64,000 nt of DNA from Erythrobacter sp. 3-20A1M. Its GTDB lineage: Bacteria; Pseudomonadota; Alphaproteobacteria; Sphingomonadales; Sphingomonadaceae. The first letter of the stretch is position 1; every line of letters begins with the position of its first letter. The notes below the pieces were generated by a model. It was given only the letters and a program-made list of their open reading frames with translations. It was not told the origin of the DNA and ran no database searches. The translations under genes and the position numbers were made by a program. The stretch spans positions 2,448,001 to 2,512,000 of the forward strand of contig NZ_CP045200.1 in the NCBI RefSeq assembly GCF_018636735.1. The letters are read 5' to 3'. Below, piece after piece: positions 31,839 through 40,228 of the stretch.

Positions 31839-32999
31839 ATGGTCAGCCAATCTTCGTCCGCGAATGCGGACACGCACATTCGCCCGGTCATTTCCGCCAC
31901 CGGCCTGTACACTCCGACCGATGTCATCACCAACGAGGAGCTCGTCGAAAGCTTCAACGCGTTCGTAGAGCGTGAAAACGCTGCGAACGCGGGCGCGATC
32001 GAAGCTGGCGAAACGGAGGCGCTGCAACCGAGCTCGGTCGGCTTCATCGAGAAGGCGAGCGGTATCAAGGCGCGGCATGTGCTGGACAAGGAAGCGATCC
32101 TCGATCCCGCGACCATGGCCCCGCGTTACCGCGAGCGCGGCAATGACGAATTGTCGCTGATGGCGGAGATCGGCGTGGCGGCCTGCCGCGAAGCGCTGGC
32201 GATGGCCGGTCGCGATCCCGAGGATGTCGATGCGGTGCTGTGCGCCGCCTCCAACATGCAGCGGCCCTATCCCGCGATGGCGATCGAGATCCAGCAGGCG
32301 CTGGGTATCGACGGGTTCGCCTTCGACATGAACGTCGCCTGCTCTTCGGCCACCTTCGGTATCCAGACCGCGGCGGATTATGTCCGCGCGGGCCATGCAC
32401 GCAGCGTGCTGGTGGTCAGTCCCGAAATTACCAGCGGACATCTCAACTGGCGCGACCGGGACAGCCATTTCATCTTCGGCGATGTCGCGACCGCCGTGCT
32501 GGTCGAACGCGCGGAAATGGCCCCGGCGGAGCATTGGGACATTCTCGGCACCAGGCTGAAGACCGTGTTTTCAAACAATATCCGCAACAATTTCGGCTTC
32601 CTCAATCGCGCCCATCCCGAAACGGTGGGCGCGGCGGACAAGCTGTTCGTCCAGGAAGGGCGCAAGGTCTTCAAGGAAGTCGTGCCGATGGTCGCCGAGA
32701 TGATCCTGTCGGAAGCGGAGCGACTGGATATCAACGCCGCCGGTTTGCGGCGGTTGTGGTTGCATCAGGCCAATGCCGGCATGAACCGGCTGATCGCGCA
32801 GCGCGTGCTGGGGCACGAGGCGAGCGAGGACGAGAGCCCAACCGTGCTCGACAGCTACGGTAATACCTCCAGTGCGGGCTCGATCATCGCCTTCCACCGG
32901 CATCGCGCCGATCTCGCCCACGGGGATACCGGCCTCGTCTGCAGCTTCGGCGCGGGCTATTCGGTAGGCGCGGTGTTTCTGCGCAAGGTCGGCGCCTGA
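31839..32999 (+). CDS. Beta-ketoacyl-ACP synthase III-like protein (PA3286-type)
   Basis: A 386-residue thiolase-fold condensing enzyme with the FabH triad: C168 (NVACSSATFG), H309 (LWLHQAN) and N342 (SYGNTSSAG). The early insertion (ESFNAFVERENAANAG) and blocks such as SGHLNWRDRDSHF resemble the Pseudomonas PA3286 group, which joins medium-chain acyl-CoA from beta-oxidation to malonyl-ACP, rather than housekeeping FabH. This recall-based match is an inference. It is divergent from the TonB receptor and lies 60 bp before psd, so a link to lipid synthesis is plausible. Confidence 0.85.
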   Translation: MVSQSSSANADTHIRPVISATGLYTPTDVITNEELVESFNAFVERENAANAGAIEAGETEALQPSSVGFIEKASGIKARHVLDKEAILDPATMAPRYRERGNDELSLMAEIGVAACREALAMAGRDPEDVDAVLCAASNMQRPYPAMAIEIQQALGIDGFAFDMNVACSSATFGIQTAADYVRAGHARSVLVVSPEITSGHLNWRDRDSHFIFGDVATAVLVERAEMAPAEHWDILGTRLKTVFSNNIRNNFGFLNRAHPETVGAADKLFVQEGRKVFKEVVPMVAEMILSEAERLDINAAGLRRLWLHQANAGMNRLIAQRVLGHEASEDESPTVLDSYGNTSSAGSIIAFHRHRADLAHGDTGLVCSFGAGYSVGAVFLRKVGA

Positions 33000-33059
33000 C
33001 TGCGGTGCCACTCGCCGGTTTTGCTTGTGAGGGCGGGGACCAGCCCCTAGGTTGAACCC

Positions 33060-33809
33060 ATGGCAGGAGAATTGTTGGACAATCGGGGACGGGGCGAAGC
33101 GGGCTGGAACTGGCCCGCGATACATCCCGAAGGGCGTAAGTTCGGATTGATCGTCGCGGGTCTCGCGCTGGTCGCCGCGCTGTTCGCGTGGGAAACCATC
33201 GCTTGGCCGCTCGGCTTCCTGTCCCTCGGCGTGCTGGCCTTCTTCCGCGATCCGGAGCGGGTGGTGCCGCAGGGCGATAAATGCATCGTCGCGCCGGCCG
33301 ATGGCTTGGTTTCGCTGATTAGCACTGTGGTTCCCCCGGCGCAGTTGCAAGGGGCTGACCAGAACGGGCAGGAGGGCTTGCCCCCCGGCGAGGTCATCCG
33401 CGTGTCGATTTTCATGAGCGTGTTCGATGTCCACATCAATCGCGCGCCGGTGGGCGGCACGATCAGCCGCCTCGCCTACATTCCCGGCAAGTTCCTCAAC
33501 GCCGATCTGGACAAGGCGAGCGAGGAGAACGAGCGCCAGCATATCTTGGTCACGCGCCCGGATGGGGTGCAGATCGGCTTCACCCAGATTGCCGGGCTAG
33601 TGGCGCGCCGGATCGTGCCCTTCGTGCAGACGGGCGATATGGTCGCGGCGGGGCAACGGGTCGGCCTGATCCGCTTCGGCAGCCGCGTGGACGTGTACCT
33701 TCCGGCCGGTACCGCGCCGAAGGTGATCCTGGGTCAGAAGGTCATCGCCGGGGAGACGGTTCTCGCCGAAATCGGTCACGCTCCCGAAATAGAGGGGCTG
33801 TTGCAGTGA
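33060..33809 (+). CDS. psd: Phosphatidylserine decarboxylase
   Basis: A 249-residue, short-form (type II-like) archaetidylserine/phosphatidylserine decarboxylase. The self-cleavage site is the GS pair at 207-208 (RFGSRVD), where Ser becomes the pyruvoyl cofactor. Two hydrophobic stretches near 28-62 anchor it to the inner membrane, and [13 protein letters not shown] is a family block. It converts phosphatidylserine to phosphatidylethanolamine. The stop overlaps the GTG of pssA, which makes its substrate. Confidence 0.94.
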   Translation: MAGELLDNRGRGEAGWNWPAIHPEGRKFGLIVAGLALVAALFAWETIAWPLGFLSLGVLAFFRDPERVVPQGDKCIVAPADGLVSLISTVVPPAQLQGADQNGQEGLPPGEVIRVSIFMSVFDVHINRAPVGGTISRLAYIPGKFLNADLDKASEENERQHILVTRPDGVQIGFTQIAGLVARRIVPFVQTGDMVAAGQRVGLIRFGSRVDVYLPAGTAPKVILGQKVIAGETVLAEIGHAPEIEGLLQ

Positions 33810-34660
33810 AGGTGCGGGGGTCGCGGCTTGGACCCAAGGCCGCTGAAGACGAAACGTCGCCCGAGGTGGTGCGCGGATCAGGGCAGGGCCTCTCGCTTCG
33901 CGCCGTTCTGCCCAACGCCATCACCGCGGCGGCGATGTGCTCCGGCCTGACCGGAATCCGCTTCGCGATCTCGGGCGACTGGCGCGAAAGCGTGCTCGCG
34001 ATCATCCTCGCGGGGCTGCTCGACGGGATCGACGGGCGCATCGCACGCCTGCTGAAGGCGCAGAGCCGGTTCGGGGCCGAACTCGATAGTCTCGCCGACT
34101 CGCTATCGTTCGGCATGGCGCCGGCCATCGTGCTCTATCTGTGGTCGTTGCAGGCGCTGCCCCGGCTGGGATGGATCGCGGCGCTGGCATTCGCGATCGC
34201 CTGCGCGCTGCGCCTGGCGCGTTTCAACGCGCAGATCGACATGGACGAACAGCCGCACAAGAGTGCGGGCTTTCTTACCGGCGTTCCCGCCCCGGTGGGC
34301 GCGGGGCTGGCGTTTCTGCCGGTCTATCTCTGGCTTGCGACGGGGTGGGAAGAATTCCGCAACGCGTGGCTCGTCGGGCCGTGGATGGCGCTGATTGCGT
34401 TCCTAATGATTTCGAACATCGCCACGCTCAGCTGGACCTCGATCAGACCCCGTCGAAACGTCAGGCTGGAGCTCATTTTCTTCGCCGGTCTCATCTTCGC
34501 CGCGCTATTGATCGAGCCCTGGTGGTCGTTGGCGGCCATTGCCGGCGGCTACCTGGTGTTGATGCCGCTGGGAATCGTCCGGTATGCACGTATCAGGCGG
34601 CAGCGCGCGGAAGCACGGCAAGCGGCTCGCCCGCTCGAAGCCGACGATCCGCTGCAATAA
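33806..34660 (+). CDS. pssA: CDP-diacylglycerol-serine O-phosphatidyltransferase
   Basis: A 284-residue multi-pass membrane enzyme of the CDP-alcohol phosphotransferase family. The full catalytic motif is visible: D76-G77, A80-R81, G90, D94 and D98. About eight hydrophobic segments follow or flank it. It makes phosphatidylserine from CDP-diacylglycerol and serine; CDP-diacylglycerol comes from CdsA encoded later in this window. GTG start overlapping the psd stop. The 3' end overlaps the convergent small membrane protein gene by 68 bases. Confidence 0.93.
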   Translation: MKVRGSRLGPKAAEDETSPEVVRGSGQGLSLRAVLPNAITAAAMCSGLTGIRFAISGDWRESVLAIILAGLLDGIDGRIARLLKAQSRFGAELDSLADSLSFGMAPAIVLYLWSLQALPRLGWIAALAFAIACALRLARFNAQIDMDEQPHKSAGFLTGVPAPVGAGLAFLPVYLWLATGWEEFRNAWLVGPWMALIAFLMISNIATLSWTSIRPRRNVRLELIFFAGLIFAALLIEPWWSLAAIAGGYLVLMPLGIVRYARIRRQRAEARQAARPLEADDPLQ

Positions 34661-34832
34661 TACGCCGCGACCGTGGCAAAGGCTGCGGATAGCGAATCTT
34701 TTTCTTTTCCTGCTCGAGTTCGGCGCGCAGGGCCAGAAAGGCCCCGCGGGCACGCACCGCCGCGTCGGCAATAGTTGCGAGCGATATTACCGCGACAACG
34801 GCAAACAGGGTGAAAAGGGCAAAACCAACCAT
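34593..34832 (-). CDS. Small single-pass membrane protein of unknown function, SOS-box promoter
   Basis: A 79-residue protein not recognised as a known family. One N-terminal membrane helix (about 2-24, MVGFALFTLFAVVAVISL) is followed by a basic cytoplasmic part with a short charged helix (RAELEQEKKK) and a Pro/Arg-rich tail. GGAAGGTGG lies correctly before the ATG. Its upstream region contains a TTGACC/AACATT promoter pair with a LexA-type box over the spacer and -10. Its C-terminal coding part overlaps the convergent pssA end. Small membrane proteins under LexA control in other bacteria (SidA in Caulobacter, SulA-unrelated) block division; such a role here is only a hypothesis. Confidence 0.65.
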   Translation of the reverse strand: MVGFALFTLFAVVAVISLATIADAAVRARGAFLALRAELEQEKKKIRYPQPLPRSRRIIAADRRLRAGEPLAVLPRAAA

Positions 34833-34869
34833 GAGACCACCTTCCGTTCTTGACCCGCAAATGTCCGTC

Positions 34870-34902
34870 TGTTGACAAGTTGTGGAGAACAGGTGGACAA
34901 CC
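34870..34902 (-). repeat. Three tandem imperfect 11-bp repeats (DnaA-box-like 9-mers)
   Basis: On the plus strand the units are TGTTGACAAGT, TGTGGAGAACA and GGTGGACAACC, exactly one helical turn apart. Read on the minus strand, the first nine bases of each give TTGTCAACA, TTCTCCACA and TTGTCCACC. The middle one is a single mismatch from the DnaA consensus TTATCCACA and the others two. They lie 38-70 bp before the small membrane protein start, downstream of its promoter. Confidence 0.45.
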
Positions 34903-34936
34903 TCGATGGAGCACTCCTGTTCCGGATCGATAGGCA

Positions 34937-34965
34937 ATGTTCTCCATTTGTTCTCACAGGTCAAG
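34937..34965 (-). promoter_or_regulatory. LexA (SOS) box overlapping a minus-strand promoter
   Basis: GTTC-TCCATTT-GTTC at 34940-34954 matches the alphaproteobacterial LexA direct repeat GTTC-N7-GTTC exactly. On the minus strand, TTGACC (34965-34960) and AACATT (34942-34937), 17 bp apart, form a promoter whose spacer and -10 are covered by the box. Repression by LexA of the small membrane protein gene is the natural reading. Confidence 0.65.
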
Positions 34966-35185
34966 TGCTTTTAGCGCCGGGCCGATATACGGGTGCGGCG
35001 AATGGGGGCTGGATTTCTCCGGCGATCGTCGCTAATTGCCCTCGCGTCGCGCGGGATTCGGCCACACCGGTCGGGTATCGCACGGCAAAATCCACATGGA
35101 AGGCGCTGACATACCGGTGCCGCGCGCGGGCGATCCGCAACGCGGTTCCTGCCTTCCAGAGGTCAAACCGGAAAGGAATATGATT

Positions 35186-35926
35186 ATGGCGGCTCCTACC
35201 GTCACCATGCAGCAATTGATCGAGGCCGGCGCGCATTTCGGCCACCAGACCCACCGCTGGAACCCGCGGATGAAGCCTTACATCTTCGGCAACCGCAACG
35301 GCGTTCACATCATCGACCTGTCGCAGACCGTGCCCCTGATGGCGCGTGCGCTCGATTTCGTGGATGCGACCGCGCGGGCGGGCGGCAAGGTGCTGTTCGT
35401 CGGTACCAAGCGCCAGGCGCAGGAGCCGATCGCCGAGGCGGCACGTGCTGCCGGGCAGCACTTCGTCAACCACCGCTGGTTGGGCGGCATGCTCACCAAC
35501 TGGAAGACGATCAGCCAGTCGATCAAGCGTCTCAAGACTCTGGAAGAGCAGCTTTCAGGCGACACCCACGGGCTGACCAAGAAGGAAATCCTCCAGCTCA
35601 CGCGCGAGCGCGACAAGCTGGACATGTCGCTGGGCGGCATCCGCGACATGGGCGGTATTCCCGACGTCATGATCGTGATCGACGCCAACAAGGAAGATCT
35701 CGCCATCAAGGAAGCCAACGTGCTTGGCATTCCGGTGGTCGGTGTGCTCGATTCGAACGTCGATCCGACCGGCATCGCTTTCCCCGTCCCGGGTAACGAC
35801 GACGCCAGCCGCGCGGTGCGCCTCTATTGCGAGGCGTTCGGCGAGGCCGCGAAGAAGAACTCGGGTGGTGGCAAGAACGTCGGCGAGATGGAAAATCCGC
35901 CGGCAGAGGCCGAAGCCGCCGCCTGA
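35186..35926 (+). CDS. rpsB: 30S ribosomal protein S2
   Basis: A 246-residue protein, normal for bacterial S2. It has the family blocks [21 protein letters not shown] region, [11 protein letters not shown], and [14 protein letters not shown] near the end. S2 binds the 30S platform late in assembly and is needed for mRNA binding. The ATG at 35186 is used because AAAGGA lies eight bases before it; an ATG six bases earlier is too close to that site. First gene of the conserved rpsB-tsf pair. Confidence 0.96.
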   Translation: MAAPTVTMQQLIEAGAHFGHQTHRWNPRMKPYIFGNRNGVHIIDLSQTVPLMARALDFVDATARAGGKVLFVGTKRQAQEPIAEAARAAGQHFVNHRWLGGMLTNWKTISQSIKRLKTLEEQLSGDTHGLTKKEILQLTRERDKLDMSLGGIRDMGGIPDVMIVIDANKEDLAIKEANVLGIPVVGVLDSNVDPTGIAFPVPGNDDASRAVRLYCEAFGEAAKKNSGGGKNVGEMENPPAEAEAAA

Positions 35927-35975
35927 ACCGGCGAATGAACCGCCGTCACCGGCGCTTCACAAACAGACATTAGCC

Positions 35976-36001
35976 GCCCGGGTCGCACGCTCGACCCGGG
36001 C
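35976..36001 (+). promoter_or_regulatory. Perfect 10-bp GC hairpin between rpsB and tsf
   Basis: GCCCGGGTCG, a 6-base loop (CACGCT), then CGACCCGGGC. No T-run follows, so full termination is unlikely. It may be an attenuating or mRNA-stabilising stem that sets the S2 to EF-Ts ratio. Confidence 0.55.
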
Positions 36002-36033
36002 GCATTGCACTATCAAATTCGAGGAAACGAGAC

Positions 36034-36960
36034 ATGGCTGCTTTTACCGCCGCTGACGTGAAGAAGCTCCGCGAGAAGACCGGAGCGGGCATGATGGATG
36101 CCAAGAAGGCGCTCGAAGACGCGAACGGCGACATCGAGGCCGCGGTCGACGCACTGCGTGCCAAGGGCCTTGCCACCGCGCAGAAGAAGTCCAGCCGCAC
36201 CGCGGCCGAGGGCCTGGTCGGCGTGGCCGTCGAAGGGACCAAGGGCGTCGCGGTCGAGGTCAATTCGGAAACCGACTTCGTCGCCAAGAACGACAAGTTC
36301 CAGGACTTCGTGCGCAAGACCACCGAAGTTGCGCTGGGCGTGGACGGCGACGATGTCGAAGCGCTCAAGGGCGCATCCTACCCCGATGGCGGCACCGTGG
36401 GCGACAAGCTGACGGATAACGTTGCGACCATCGGCGAGAACCAGCAGGTCCGCCGCATGAAGACCGTGAGCGTCGATAATGGCGTGGTCGTTCCTTACAT
36501 GCACAACGCCGTCTCGCCGAACCTCGGCAAGATCGGCGTGCTCGTCGCGCTTGAAAGCGAAGCCGACGCGGACACGCTGGAAGCGCTGGGCAAGCAACTC
36601 GCCATGCACATTGCCGCCGCGTTCCCGCAGGCGCTCAACGCCGAGGGCCTAGATCCCGAACTGATCGAGCGCGAGCGTGCGATCGCCAAGGAAAAGGCGG
36701 CCGAGAGCGGCAAGCCGGAGAACGTCCAGGAAAAGATGGTCGAAGGCGCCATCGGCAAGTTCGCCAAGGAGAATGCCCTTCTCAGCCAGCTGTTCGTGAT
36801 GGACAACAAGACCCCGATCGGCGACGTCGTGGCGAAAGCTGGCAAGGATGCCGGCAAGCCCATCGTGCTGAAGGACTATGTCCGCTTCCAGCTCGGCGAA
36901 GGCATCGAGAAGGAAGAAAGCGATTTCGCAGCCGAGGTGGCCGCTGCCGTCAAGGGCTGA
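36034..36960 (+). CDS. tsf: Elongation factor Ts
   Basis: A 308-residue guanine nucleotide exchange factor for EF-Tu. The N-terminal UBA-like domain ([17 protein letters not shown]) and the TDFVAKN motif that contacts EF-Tu are intact. GAGGAAACGAG precedes the ATG. It lies 107 bp after rpsB with a stem-loop between them and is followed by a strong bidirectional terminator, so rpsB-tsf is probably its own transcription unit. Confidence 0.96.
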   Translation: MAAFTAADVKKLREKTGAGMMDAKKALEDANGDIEAAVDALRAKGLATAQKKSSRTAAEGLVGVAVEGTKGVAVEVNSETDFVAKNDKFQDFVRKTTEVALGVDGDDVEALKGASYPDGGTVGDKLTDNVATIGENQQVRRMKTVSVDNGVVVPYMHNAVSPNLGKIGVLVALESEADADTLEALGKQLAMHIAAAFPQALNAEGLDPELIERERAIAKEKAAESGKPENVQEKMVEGAIGKFAKENALLSQLFVMDNKTPIGDVVAKAGKDAGKPIVLKDYVRFQLGEGIEKEESDFAAEVAAAVKG

Positions 36961-36981
36961 GCGGTTCTCGACCGAAATCTG

Positions 36982-37011
36982 GGGGCGGCGCGCCGATGGG
37001 CGCGTCGCCCC
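36982..37011. terminator. Bidirectional terminator between tsf and the ABM-like gene
   Basis: A 13-bp stem (36982-36994 with 36999-37011, one G-T pair) and a 4-base loop lie 22 bp after the tsf stop and directly against the stop codon of the convergent gene. The T-run is weak on the plus side. Confidence 0.65.
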
Positions 37012-37343
37012 TAATCGTATGCGCGGCCCTTCGCCGTGACAATTTCCATGAGCGCGTCCCAGCTAACCGGTTCGCCTTCATAGCTATGGATGTATCCGGT
37101 CGCGATACGGGGGAAGGCGCGGATCGCCCTCTTGTGCGCGCCGCGATAGGCGAAGGCGCGCATCGCGCCCGCGTTTTCCCAGGTCGTGATCGTGCAATAA
37201 TGATCCCCCAGCCGGTTGACGGCTACCGACAGATTGCCGGGCACCTTCCGCGCCTGGGAGAGCGAGCGCAGCGTGTGCCACCAAAAGCGTGGCGCGTGCC
37301 CCGGACTTCTCAGTTTCAACGCGGTCAGAACGGTGTAAACCAT
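37011..37343 (-). CDS. Antibiotic biosynthesis monooxygenase-like (dimeric alpha/beta barrel) protein
   Basis: A 110-residue protein resembling the ABM/DUF3291-type dimeric ferredoxin-like barrel. The order is a beta strand (MVYTVLTALKL), a helix, a second strand region with VAVNRLGDHYCTITTWEN, a helix with FAYRGAHKRAI, and a last strand. The pattern tWEnxxaMraFxxxgaHrxA is typical of ABM-like proteins. No haem or flavin site is obvious and no function is assigned. It is the only minus-strand gene inside the rpsB-fabZ series. ATG 37343 starts the first strand; ATG 37367 is an alternative. Confidence 0.6.
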   Translation of the reverse strand: MVYTVLTALKLRSPGHAPRFWWHTLRSLSQARKVPGNLSVAVNRLGDHYCTITTWENAGAMRAFAYRGAHKRAIRAFPRIATGYIHSYEGEPVSWDALMEIVTAKGRAYD

Positions 37344-37459
37344 GAGAGAGCGCCTCTGCCGGGACATCGCCCGACATCATCCGGCTTTCCCTTTGCGCGT
37401 TCAAGCCCTTGTCGCTAAGGACCGCCGCGACCCGCCCTCCAACCGGACCACACCTGACT

Positions 37460-38182
37460 ATGACCGCGCCCGCCTATAAACGCATCCTGCTCAAGCTGTC
37501 GGGCGAGGTGCTGATGGGCGACCAGAGCTTCGGCATCGATCCGGCCTTCGTCGCGGAGCTGGCGCAGGAGGTGAAGGCGGCCAAGGATACCGGGCTGCAG
37601 ATCTGCCTCGTCATCGGCGGGGGCAATATCTTTCGCGGCATGGCCGGGGCGGCGCAGGGCATGGACCGCGCGCAGGCCGATTACATGGGCATGCTGGCGA
37701 CCGTGATGAACGCGCTCGCGATGCAGAACGCGCTCGAGCAACTGGGTGTGCAGACCCGAGTCCAGAGCGCGGTGCAGATGGATCAGGTGTGCGAGCCGGT
37801 CATCCGTCGCCGCGCCGAGCGGCACCTGGAGAAGGGCCGCGTGGTGATCTTCGCCGCCGGGGTCGGGGCACCTTATTTCACCACCGACAGCGGCGCGGCG
37901 CTGCGCGCGGCGGAAATGCGCTGCGACGCGCTCTTCAAGGGCACCAGCGTCGACGGCGTGTACGACAGCGATCCGAAGAAGAACCGTGCCGCGAAGCGTT
38001 TCGATACGGTCACTTACGACCGTGTGCTGGCAGACAACCTGAAGGTCATGGATGCCTCCGCCGTGGCATTGTGCCGCGATAACGCGATCCCGATCGTGGT
38101 CTTCTCGATCCGCGAGAAGGGCAATCTCGCCCGGGTGCTGGCGGGCGAGGGTGTGCAGACGATAGTGAAAGAGGAAGCCTGA
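37460..38182 (+). CDS. pyrH: UMP kinase
   Basis: A 240-residue amino-acid-kinase fold enzyme that phosphorylates UMP to UDP. The start [10 protein letters not shown] and the later blocks [21 protein letters not shown] and the C-terminal SIREKGN are the bacterial PyrH pattern. It feeds pyrimidine nucleotides and UDP-sugars. It precedes frr by 2 bp, the usual order. ATG 37460 gives the canonical N-terminus; the longer upstream frame is Pro/Arg-rich and unlikely to be coding. Confidence 0.95.
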   Translation: MTAPAYKRILLKLSGEVLMGDQSFGIDPAFVAELAQEVKAAKDTGLQICLVIGGGNIFRGMAGAAQGMDRAQADYMGMLATVMNALAMQNALEQLGVQTRVQSAVQMDQVCEPVIRRRAERHLEKGRVVIFAAGVGAPYFTTDSGAALRAAEMRCDALFKGTSVDGVYDSDPKKNRAAKRFDTVTYDRVLADNLKVMDASAVALCRDNAIPIVVFSIREKGNLARVLAGEGVQTIVKEEA

Positions 38183-38184
38183 TC

Positions 38185-38742
38185 ATGGCAAAATACGACA
38201 AAAGCGATATCGAGCGCCGCATGCAAGGCGCGGTGGACAGCCTCAAGGGAGACCTGTCGGGCCTGCGCACCGGTCGCGCGAACACCAGCCTGCTCGATCC
38301 CGTGGTGGCCGAGGTTTACGGCGCGATGATGCCGTTGAGCCAGGTCGCGACCGTCTCCGCCCCCGAACCGCGCATGCTGAGCGTGCAGGTGTGGGACAAG
38401 TCGAACGTCAGCGCCGTGGAGAAGGGTATCGCCAAGGCCAATCTGGGTCTCAACCCGATGACCGACGGCCAGACCATCCGCCTGCCGATGCCCGACCTGA
38501 CGGAGGAACGGCGCAAGGACCTGGCGAAGCTGGCGGGCGAATATGGCGAGAAGGGCAAGATCGCCATCCGCAACGTGCGCCGCGACGGGATGGAAGCGCT
38601 GAAGGAAGACGAGAAGAAGAAGGAAATCTCCGAAGACGACCGCAAGCGGTCCGAGGACGAGGTCCAGAAGCTGACCGACAAATACGTCGCCGAGACCGAT
38701 ACGGCGGTCGAAAAGAAGGTTCAGGAAATCCTGAACCAGTGA
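38185..38742 (+). CDS. frr: Ribosome recycling factor
   Basis: A 185-residue protein of standard length. It splits post-termination ribosomes together with EF-G. Conserved features are RMQGAVDSLKGDLSGLRTGRA at the start (seen in part), LPMPDLTEERRKDL in the middle and the helical C-terminus with LTDKYV. It starts 2 bp after pyrH and is followed by uppS after 33 bp. Confidence 0.96.
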   Translation: MAKYDKSDIERRMQGAVDSLKGDLSGLRTGRANTSLLDPVVAEVYGAMMPLSQVATVSAPEPRMLSVQVWDKSNVSAVEKGIAKANLGLNPMTDGQTIRLPMPDLTEERRKDLAKLAGEYGEKGKIAIRNVRRDGMEALKEDEKKKEISEDDRKRSEDEVQKLTDKYVAETDTAVEKKVQEILNQ

Positions 38743-38775
38743 GAGGCCCCGGCGGTCCCTCGCGAAAGCCGCATC

Positions 38776-39459
38776 ATGGCATCTGAATCCGCATCGGCCC
38801 GCCATGTGGCCATCATCATGGACGGCAACGGGCGCTGGGCGAAGCGGCGCCATCTGCCGCGCGCGCTGGGGCACAAGCGCGGGGTGGAGGCGGTACGCGA
38901 GCTCGTGCGCGCCGTGCCCAGCATGGGGGTCGAGTGCCTGACGCTCTATGCCTTCAGTTCGGAGAACTGGAAACGGCCGGAGGACGAGGTCGGGGATTTG
39001 ATGAACCTGATGCGCAAGTTCATCAAATCGGATCTGCCCGAATTCATCGAGAACGGCGTGCGGCTGCGGATCGTCGGTGATTGGCGCGCGCTCGATTCCG
39101 ACATTGTCGCCATGCTGGAAGACGCGCTGGAGCGGACGGCAAACGGTACGCAGACGCTGGCGGTGGCGCTGAATTACGGATCGCAGCAGGAAATCGCACG
39201 CGCCGCCACCCAGGCCGCGCGCGAGGGCGAGATTACGCCCGATACGATCGCCGCGCATCTCGATACTGCCGATCTCCCGCCGCTGGACCTGCTGATCCGC
39301 ACCAGCGGGGAAGTGCGCCTGTCGAACTTCCTCCTGTGGCAATCGGCCTATGCGGAAATGATTTTCGTCGATACGCTGTGGCCCGATTTCACCCCGGCGC
39401 ACCTGCGGGACGCGCTGGACCGGTTCGCAGCGAGGGAGAGGCGCTATGGCGGACGTTGA
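38776..39459 (+). CDS. uppS: Undecaprenyl (isoprenyl) diphosphate synthase
   Basis: A 227-residue cis-prenyltransferase. The catalytic Asp is D16 in IIMDGNGRWAK; other blocks are LTLYAFSSENW and the C-terminal RTSGEVRLSNFLLWQSAY. It extends farnesyl diphosphate with isopentenyl diphosphate to make the lipid carrier for cell-wall synthesis. Precursors come from the pathway that includes Dxr encoded two genes later. The 3' end overlaps cdsA by 14 bases. Confidence 0.95.
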   Translation: MASESASARHVAIIMDGNGRWAKRRHLPRALGHKRGVEAVRELVRAVPSMGVECLTLYAFSSENWKRPEDEVGDLMNLMRKFIKSDLPEFIENGVRLRIVGDWRALDSDIVAMLEDALERTANGTQTLAVALNYGSQQEIARAATQAAREGEITPDTIAAHLDTADLPPLDLLIRTSGEVRLSNFLLWQSAYAEMIFVDTLWPDFTPAHLRDALDRFAARERRYGGR

Positions 39460-40228
39460 CGACGATGTGCGCAAGCGCGACCGGCTGAAGGCGCGCGCGC
39501 AGCGCTACCTCCCGGTGCCGATCTCGGTCCGCACCGGCGATCTGCCGCGCCGCGCGGCCAGCGCGCTGGTGATGGTCGCGGTCGCGGGCGGGGCGCTTTG
39601 GATCGGCGGCTGGCTGTGGAGCGGGCTCGCGTTGATAATCGGGCTGTGGGCGCTGTACGAATGGACCGCGATCGTCTGGCGCATGACGCAAAGCGCGGGT
39701 CGCCGCGCGGCTGGGGTGGTCCTGGGCCTCTGCTATATCGGCTATGCCACCTTTGTCATCGCGGCGCTGGGCAACGATCAGGTGCTGGGCAGCGCCGGTG
39801 AAGGCCGGATCGGCGGCCCGCTGATCGCGCTGATCGCCAGCGTGATCGCGACCGATACGGGGGCCTATTTCGCCGGGCGTATCATCGGTGGGCCGAAGAT
39901 CGCGCCCAGGATCAGCCCGTCCAAGACGTGGGCTGGTCTGGCGGGCGGCATGGCGGGCGCGGCGCTGGTGCTGGCCCTCTTCGCATCGGGCGGACGCCTC
40001 GCCCTCTCGGTTCCGGCGGCGATCGTGCTGGGCGGGGTGGTCGCGGTGGTCGCGCAATGCGGCGATTTTCTGGAAAGCTGGATGAAGCGAAAGGCGCATG
40101 TGAAGGATTCGGGCTCGCTCATTCCTGGACACGGGGGCATCCTCGACCGGGTCGATGGGCTGATCGCGGTATCCTGCGTGCTCGGCTTCGTGTTCATGGG
40201 CACGCTGATGCAGGCGACCGACCTCTGA
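39446..40228 (+). CDS. cdsA: Phosphatidate cytidylyltransferase
   Basis: A 260-residue multi-pass membrane enzyme that makes CDP-diacylglycerol from phosphatidate and CTP. The family signature DSGSLIPGHGGILDRVDGL is at about 222-240, preceded by SKTWAGLAGG. The N-terminal 35 residues are charged and cytoplasmic. Its product feeds PssA encoded upstream. The 3' end overlaps the inferred CTG start of dxr. Confidence 0.93.
   Translation: MADVDDDVRKRDRLKARAQRYLPVPISVRTGDLPRRAASALVMVAVAGGALWIGGWLWSGLALIIGLWALYEWTAIVWRMTQSAGRRAAGVVLGLCYIGYATFVIAALGNDQVLGSAGEGRIGGPLIALIASVIATDTGAYFAGRIIGGPKIAPRISPSKTWAGLAGGMAGAALVLALFASGGRLALSVPAAIVLGGVVAVVAQCGDFLESWMKRKAHVKDSGSLIPGHGGILDRVDGLIAVSCVLGFVFMGTLMQATDL

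Larger units (their letters stand above)
34833..35185. other. 353-bp intergenic region: divergent promoters and rpsB leader
   Basis: No gene is seen. The left third holds the leader of the minus-strand membrane protein with three 11-bp repeats, the middle holds its SOS-box promoter, and the right 200 bp is the presumed leader of rpsB. A TATACG near 34984 could be part of the rpsB promoter but no convincing -35 was found. AAAGGA lies eight bases before the rpsB start. Confidence 0.5.
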
